From: Candidatus Omnitrophota bacterium
GTDB lineage: Bacteria > Omnitrophota > Gorgyraeia > Zapsychrales > Zapsychraceae
Reading direction: 5' to 3'
Assembly: GCA_020632495.1 (NCBI GenBank)
Contig: JACKFL010000005.1
Location: 186,001-250,000, forward strand
Length of the DNA stretch: 64,000 bases
Every line of letters starts with the position of its first letter. Positions within the stretch are counted from its first letter, which is position 1. Made by a program: the position numbers and the translations under genes. Under the pieces are notes generated by a model. It was not told the origin of the DNA. It did not search any database and saw only the letters and a list, made by a program, of their open reading frames with translations. This document shows positions 61,514 to 64,000 of the stretch, piece by piece.

Positions 61514-62131
61514 CTATTCCATTTCTACAAGTTGAACTTGATACCCCTTCACTTTGCAAGAGTCCAAACATCTCCGAAATCTGTCACTGACTAAATAGAG
61601 CGGTCTTGCAAACACGCTATCACTTATCGGCTCCCGCAATCTGCCCCGTCCAAATTTCTCGCTTGTACATAGAACATCGTATTCCAATAGGCGGGGATTC
61701 ACATCTCTATAATGCAGTTGCAGTGGAACATGCGGGATATGAAAATATCCGTCCTGATCACATTTCGAACACGGATCCTCTCTTTGGAATCCTTTTGATT
61801 TTTCGGAAAATCGCGGTAACTCGGCTTGTGATCTTAACACTTTGTAAGGCAGGATTTCTTTGGTTTTACAGCTTATAACATCATCAAATGTGTCAATTTC
61901 CTCATCCCTAAAGGCCGCTACTAGCTTGTCTGAGAATAATATATCGTAGTCCAGCGTCATGTACAAATCAAAAGACCTTGCAAGTTTCTTTGTGTAAATG
62001 GGCGGTTGACGTACCGCTCCGCTGCCGCAAACAGGGCACGCCGCACTCAAATCATATTGGGTACCATAATGAGGACCTCCGAATATGTCCTTTTCATTCG
62101 TAACCATAAAATAATAAAACGAATCCGTCAT
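61514..62131 (-). CDS. Hypothetical protein with CxxC zinc-ribbon motifs
   Basis: A 205-residue protein with two paired cysteines, CPVCGSG near residue 32 and CSKCDQDGYFH near residue 123, likely a zinc-binding site. The layout is similar to double-CXXCG proteins known from myxobacteria. GC content is visibly lower than in the central window. RBS GAGGAG precedes the ATG. No function can be given; immunity-type proteins are one possibility. Confidence 0.6.
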   Translation of the reverse strand: MTDSFYYFMVTNEKDIFGGPHYGTQYDLSAACPVCGSGAVRQPPIYTKKLARSFDLYMTLDYDILFSDKLVAAFRDEEIDTFDDVISCKTKEILPYKVLRSQAELPRFSEKSKGFQREDPCSKCDQDGYFHIPHVPLQLHYRDVNPRLLEYDVLCTSEKFGRGRLREPISDSVFARPLYLVSDRFRRCLDSCKVKGYQVQLVEME

Positions 62132-62269
62132 AAACTCCTCATTCCTAAATTACGTTTCTTCAAATACCTTTGCAGGCAACTGCGAATCAGCGAATAAAAA
62201 AAAGGATTTATACATCACCCACTTACCATAGATAAATTTGCGAAGTTCTGATACTAATCAGCCCTTCGA

Positions 62270-63142
62270 CTACGGTTTCTTGGCGTCCTCTAACAACTCC
62301 CGATTCAACACCTTGTCCGCCGGAACGCCCGCCAACTTGCCCGAGTACGCGGTCAATCCCCTCACGAAAGCATGGACCGCTGCGGGGGTCACCGGAGCCG
62401 GTAGCTTGCAGGCCTCTATTTCATACCCGTCTGTTCGGTACTCTCCCAGGATCCCTTCCGCCTCGGACATCCGAATCAGGCACTGATCTTCGGTTTTCTT
62501 GAACCATTTCCGGGGGGCCAGCTGCTTACGGGGAATGTACAGGTAGTCCACCTGGGGAATCAAGGTCGAGATAGCGTCCGGCCACGCGCAGATGGTGACC
62601 AATTCCCCGTCCTTGATCATAAACATGATGGTGGGAATAAAAATATCCTCTTGGATACTCTCCTGCCGCGATCGCTTGAGATAGTTCCAACTCCATATCG
62701 ACTCAAGCTCTTGTCCCGGCCTGCTCCAAATATGTTCAGGGGCGTGCTCTCCGCTCAATAAGACCGAATAACCGAATGCGTTACCATAGTTCCATCCCTT
62801 TAAAAACCCCTCCCGGGAATAAGGACCGCTCTCCATCCCCTGACTTTGGCCGTCATAAATACCGCACGAAAAATGTTCGATAAACCGGCAGACCTCCGGC
62901 TCCGCTTCCAACGCGAAATAGTGCGGCCGGCAATAATTCATATTGAACATGACACTATGTTCAATATCCTCGTCATTCTCCGGAGGCTGATCGTTATATT
63001 CAAAAACAAAGTATACTCCCGTATCCTTATTCTCATAACATGCCTGATCGTCCTCCACCGTGTAGAGATTGTTATCTGAGAAATAGTCTTCAAACTGATC
63101 GCGGGAGATCTTTGGGGTTGTGAAGTGTAAGTCGTAACTCAT
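62270..63142 (-). CDS. Hypothetical protein, immunity-island style
   Basis: A 290-residue soluble protein starting MSYDLHFTTPKISRDQFEDYF, a motif that recurs in families of lineage-specific bacterial proteins of unknown role. It is acidic, has no signal peptide and a cysteine-poor body. The next gene upstream is a lipoprotein in the same orientation, 34 bases away. Unrecognised. Confidence 0.55.
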   Translation of the reverse strand: MSYDLHFTTPKISRDQFEDYFSDNNLYTVEDDQACYENKDTGVYFVFEYNDQPPENDEDIEHSVMFNMNYCRPHYFALEAEPEVCRFIEHFSCGIYDGQSQGMESGPYSREGFLKGWNYGNAFGYSVLLSGEHAPEHIWSRPGQELESIWSWNYLKRSRQESIQEDIFIPTIMFMIKDGELVTICAWPDAISTLIPQVDYLYIPRKQLAPRKWFKKTEDQCLIRMSEAEGILGEYRTDGYEIEACKLPAPVTPAAVHAFVRGLTAYSGKLAGVPADKVLNRELLEDAKKP

Positions 63143-63176
63143 TGCGTTTTCTCGGATTGCGGAGTTCTGACACCAA

Positions 63177-63596
63177 TTATTCGTATTCGGATAAGGCCTG
63201 TTCCGTATCCGCCGGCCAGACAGTCAAATAGTAGTGATAATAAAACATCCCTTTCTTGAGTACAAGATTCTCCGGCCCAAAGCCGCCTTTGTTCAAAATT
63301 AAACGGCCGTCCGAATCCGTCACAGCTAACTCATCAAAATGCCACAGAACTGAGTCAAGATCTTCGACATGTTTGCCCATGCCCGCCAATCCGAGGTACA
63401 GTTCTTCCTGCGGCCCAACCGTCGTATCAATATCCACCTTGGTGTGTACGCTCCGGCCTTTGGCCCATAATAGGACCGGGCTATCGGTTTTGTTTATAAA
63501 ATGATAGGACGTAAACGATTCGCAGCCAGTTAGAACGAAAATCAGGCCTAGAATGGCGGTCCAACGGGTCCGTTTAATGGAATCAAATCTCCCCAT
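63177..63596 (-). CDS. Small lipoprotein, unknown
   Basis: A 139-residue protein with signal and lipobox LTGC (Cys near 25). A beta-rich mature domain includes HFINKTDSPVLLWAKGRSVHTKVDID and LVLKKGMFYYHYYLTVWP. The ATG at 63596 is favoured over a TTG two codons upstream. It overlaps the preceding frameshifted gene by 14 bases. Confidence 0.6.
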   Translation of the reverse strand: MGRFDSIKRTRWTAILGLIFVLTGCESFTSYHFINKTDSPVLLWAKGRSVHTKVDIDTTVGPQEELYLGLAGMGKHVEDLDSVLWHFDELAVTDSDGRLILNKGGFGPENLVLKKGMFYYHYYLTVWPADTEQALSEYE

Positions 63597-63989
63597 ATCC
63601 AATTACAGTCGGAAACTTCCTTAATGTCATACGTCCGGTTTCTTTATCGATGCGCAGTTTGTCCTTCATCCGGTCCGCGGCGTAACCTTCGATCAATTCG
63701 ACCTCCCAGAAGCCCCCCTTATCATCAATCTCTCCGGATGTTCCGCAATCGTTGATGAATTCCGAGAGATAAAGTCGGCTGAGTTTATCGGCCTCCTCCC
63801 GATTTACACCGTCGGATACGTCAATTCCTTCCATGGGCCCCCCTGGGCTCGCCATGGAAGATCTTCCAGAGAGTAAATCTCGGTCACGGTGGAGCAACCG
63901 GCTAGACAGACCGAGCACAAGATTGTGAAAGGCTTCCAATTCAAACGCCATTTGGAAAAAATGCCTTTCAATGTTTTGTAGACCCGCAA
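63583..63989 (-). pseudogene. Lipoprotein gene interrupted by a -1 frame change at a six-G run
   Basis: A TTG start with GGAGG in front opens a lipoprotein signal (TILCSVCLAGC). The frame then runs past the intended continuation, while the adjacent -1 frame encodes the rest: EGIDVSDGVNREEADKLSRLYLSEFINDC through KFPTVIGYGEI. The switch falls at GGGGGG (63836-63841, minus strand), within G-GGG-GGC. Adding one base would give a 135-residue lipoprotein. It could be a real mutation, an assembly error in the homopolymer or programmed -1 slippage. Confidence 0.65.
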
Positions 63990-64000
63990 AGCGCCTCCAG

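Overview
The window (about 57% GC by eye) comes from a diderm bacterium. It carries an Mla-type phospholipid transport set, a TolC-like outer-membrane channel with an RND pump, several lipoproteins and Gram-negative style housekeeping genes. The best guess for lineage is Candidatus Omnitrophota (Omnitrophica). This is an inference, resting mainly on the N-terminal domain of the 2611-residue exported giant protein at 39-47 kb, which resembles regions I associate with that phylum. No rRNA, tRNA, CRISPR array, integrase or intact insertion sequence was seen.

Layout. (1) 0-4 kb: two GT-C type polytopic glycosyltransferase-like proteins and small hypothetical genes. The second GT-C gene is bounded by inverted arrays of an 8-bp tandem repeat (ACGCATAN). 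(2) 4.1-15.5 kb: a tight minus-strand operon of eleven genes led by a MarR regulator under a near-consensus promoter. It holds four B12-binding radical SAM proteins, two GNAT-like acyltransferases, a GH3-family acyl-amido synthetase, two small membrane proteins and a sterol-desaturase-family hydroxylase. I do not recognise this combination and regard it as the best candidate for an undescribed pathway, probably making or remodelling a lipid or acyl amide. (3) 15.6-24.5 kb: pilT, then a 14-gene housekeeping operon running from trxA through panD, def, lipA, a flippase-like protein, a YacP-like NYN protein, mlaE, a new lipoprotein, mlaF, mlaD, yggT, ebfC, a PC4-like protein and greA, ending in a clear terminator. 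(4) 24.5-31.4 kb: TolC-like and RND genes without a membrane fusion protein, and hypothetical envelope proteins. (5) 30.7-38.9 kb: a glycan locus with YfhO, GT4, DUF354, GT2, a DegT aminotransferase and a Gfo/Idh/MocA oxidoreductase. (6) 39.1-46.9 kb: a giant exported protein with an intact-looking fructose-1,6-bisphosphatase active site and a phosphoglucose-isomerase-like region, followed by a 620-bp stretch without a convincing gene. (7) 47.6-52.1 kb: a Fur-led Mn/Zn ABC operon whose two permeases carry C-terminal winged-helix-like tails. The same 15-bp operator candidate lies over the fur promoter and upstream of the binding-protein gene. (8) 52.2-61.5 kb: chrA, a DUF1963 protein, a MaoC-SDR fusion, an MBOAT/SGNH O-acylation pair, a SulP transporter and an AllA-like cupin. 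(9) 61.5-64 kb: lower-GC hypothetical genes resembling immunity or accessory islands, ending in a lipoprotein gene interrupted by a -1 frame change at a six-G run.

Many genes are coupled by ATGA, GTGA or TGATG overlaps, and I used these to choose starts. Several promoters place the -10 box only 6-8 nt before the ATG, which suggests leaderless transcripts.
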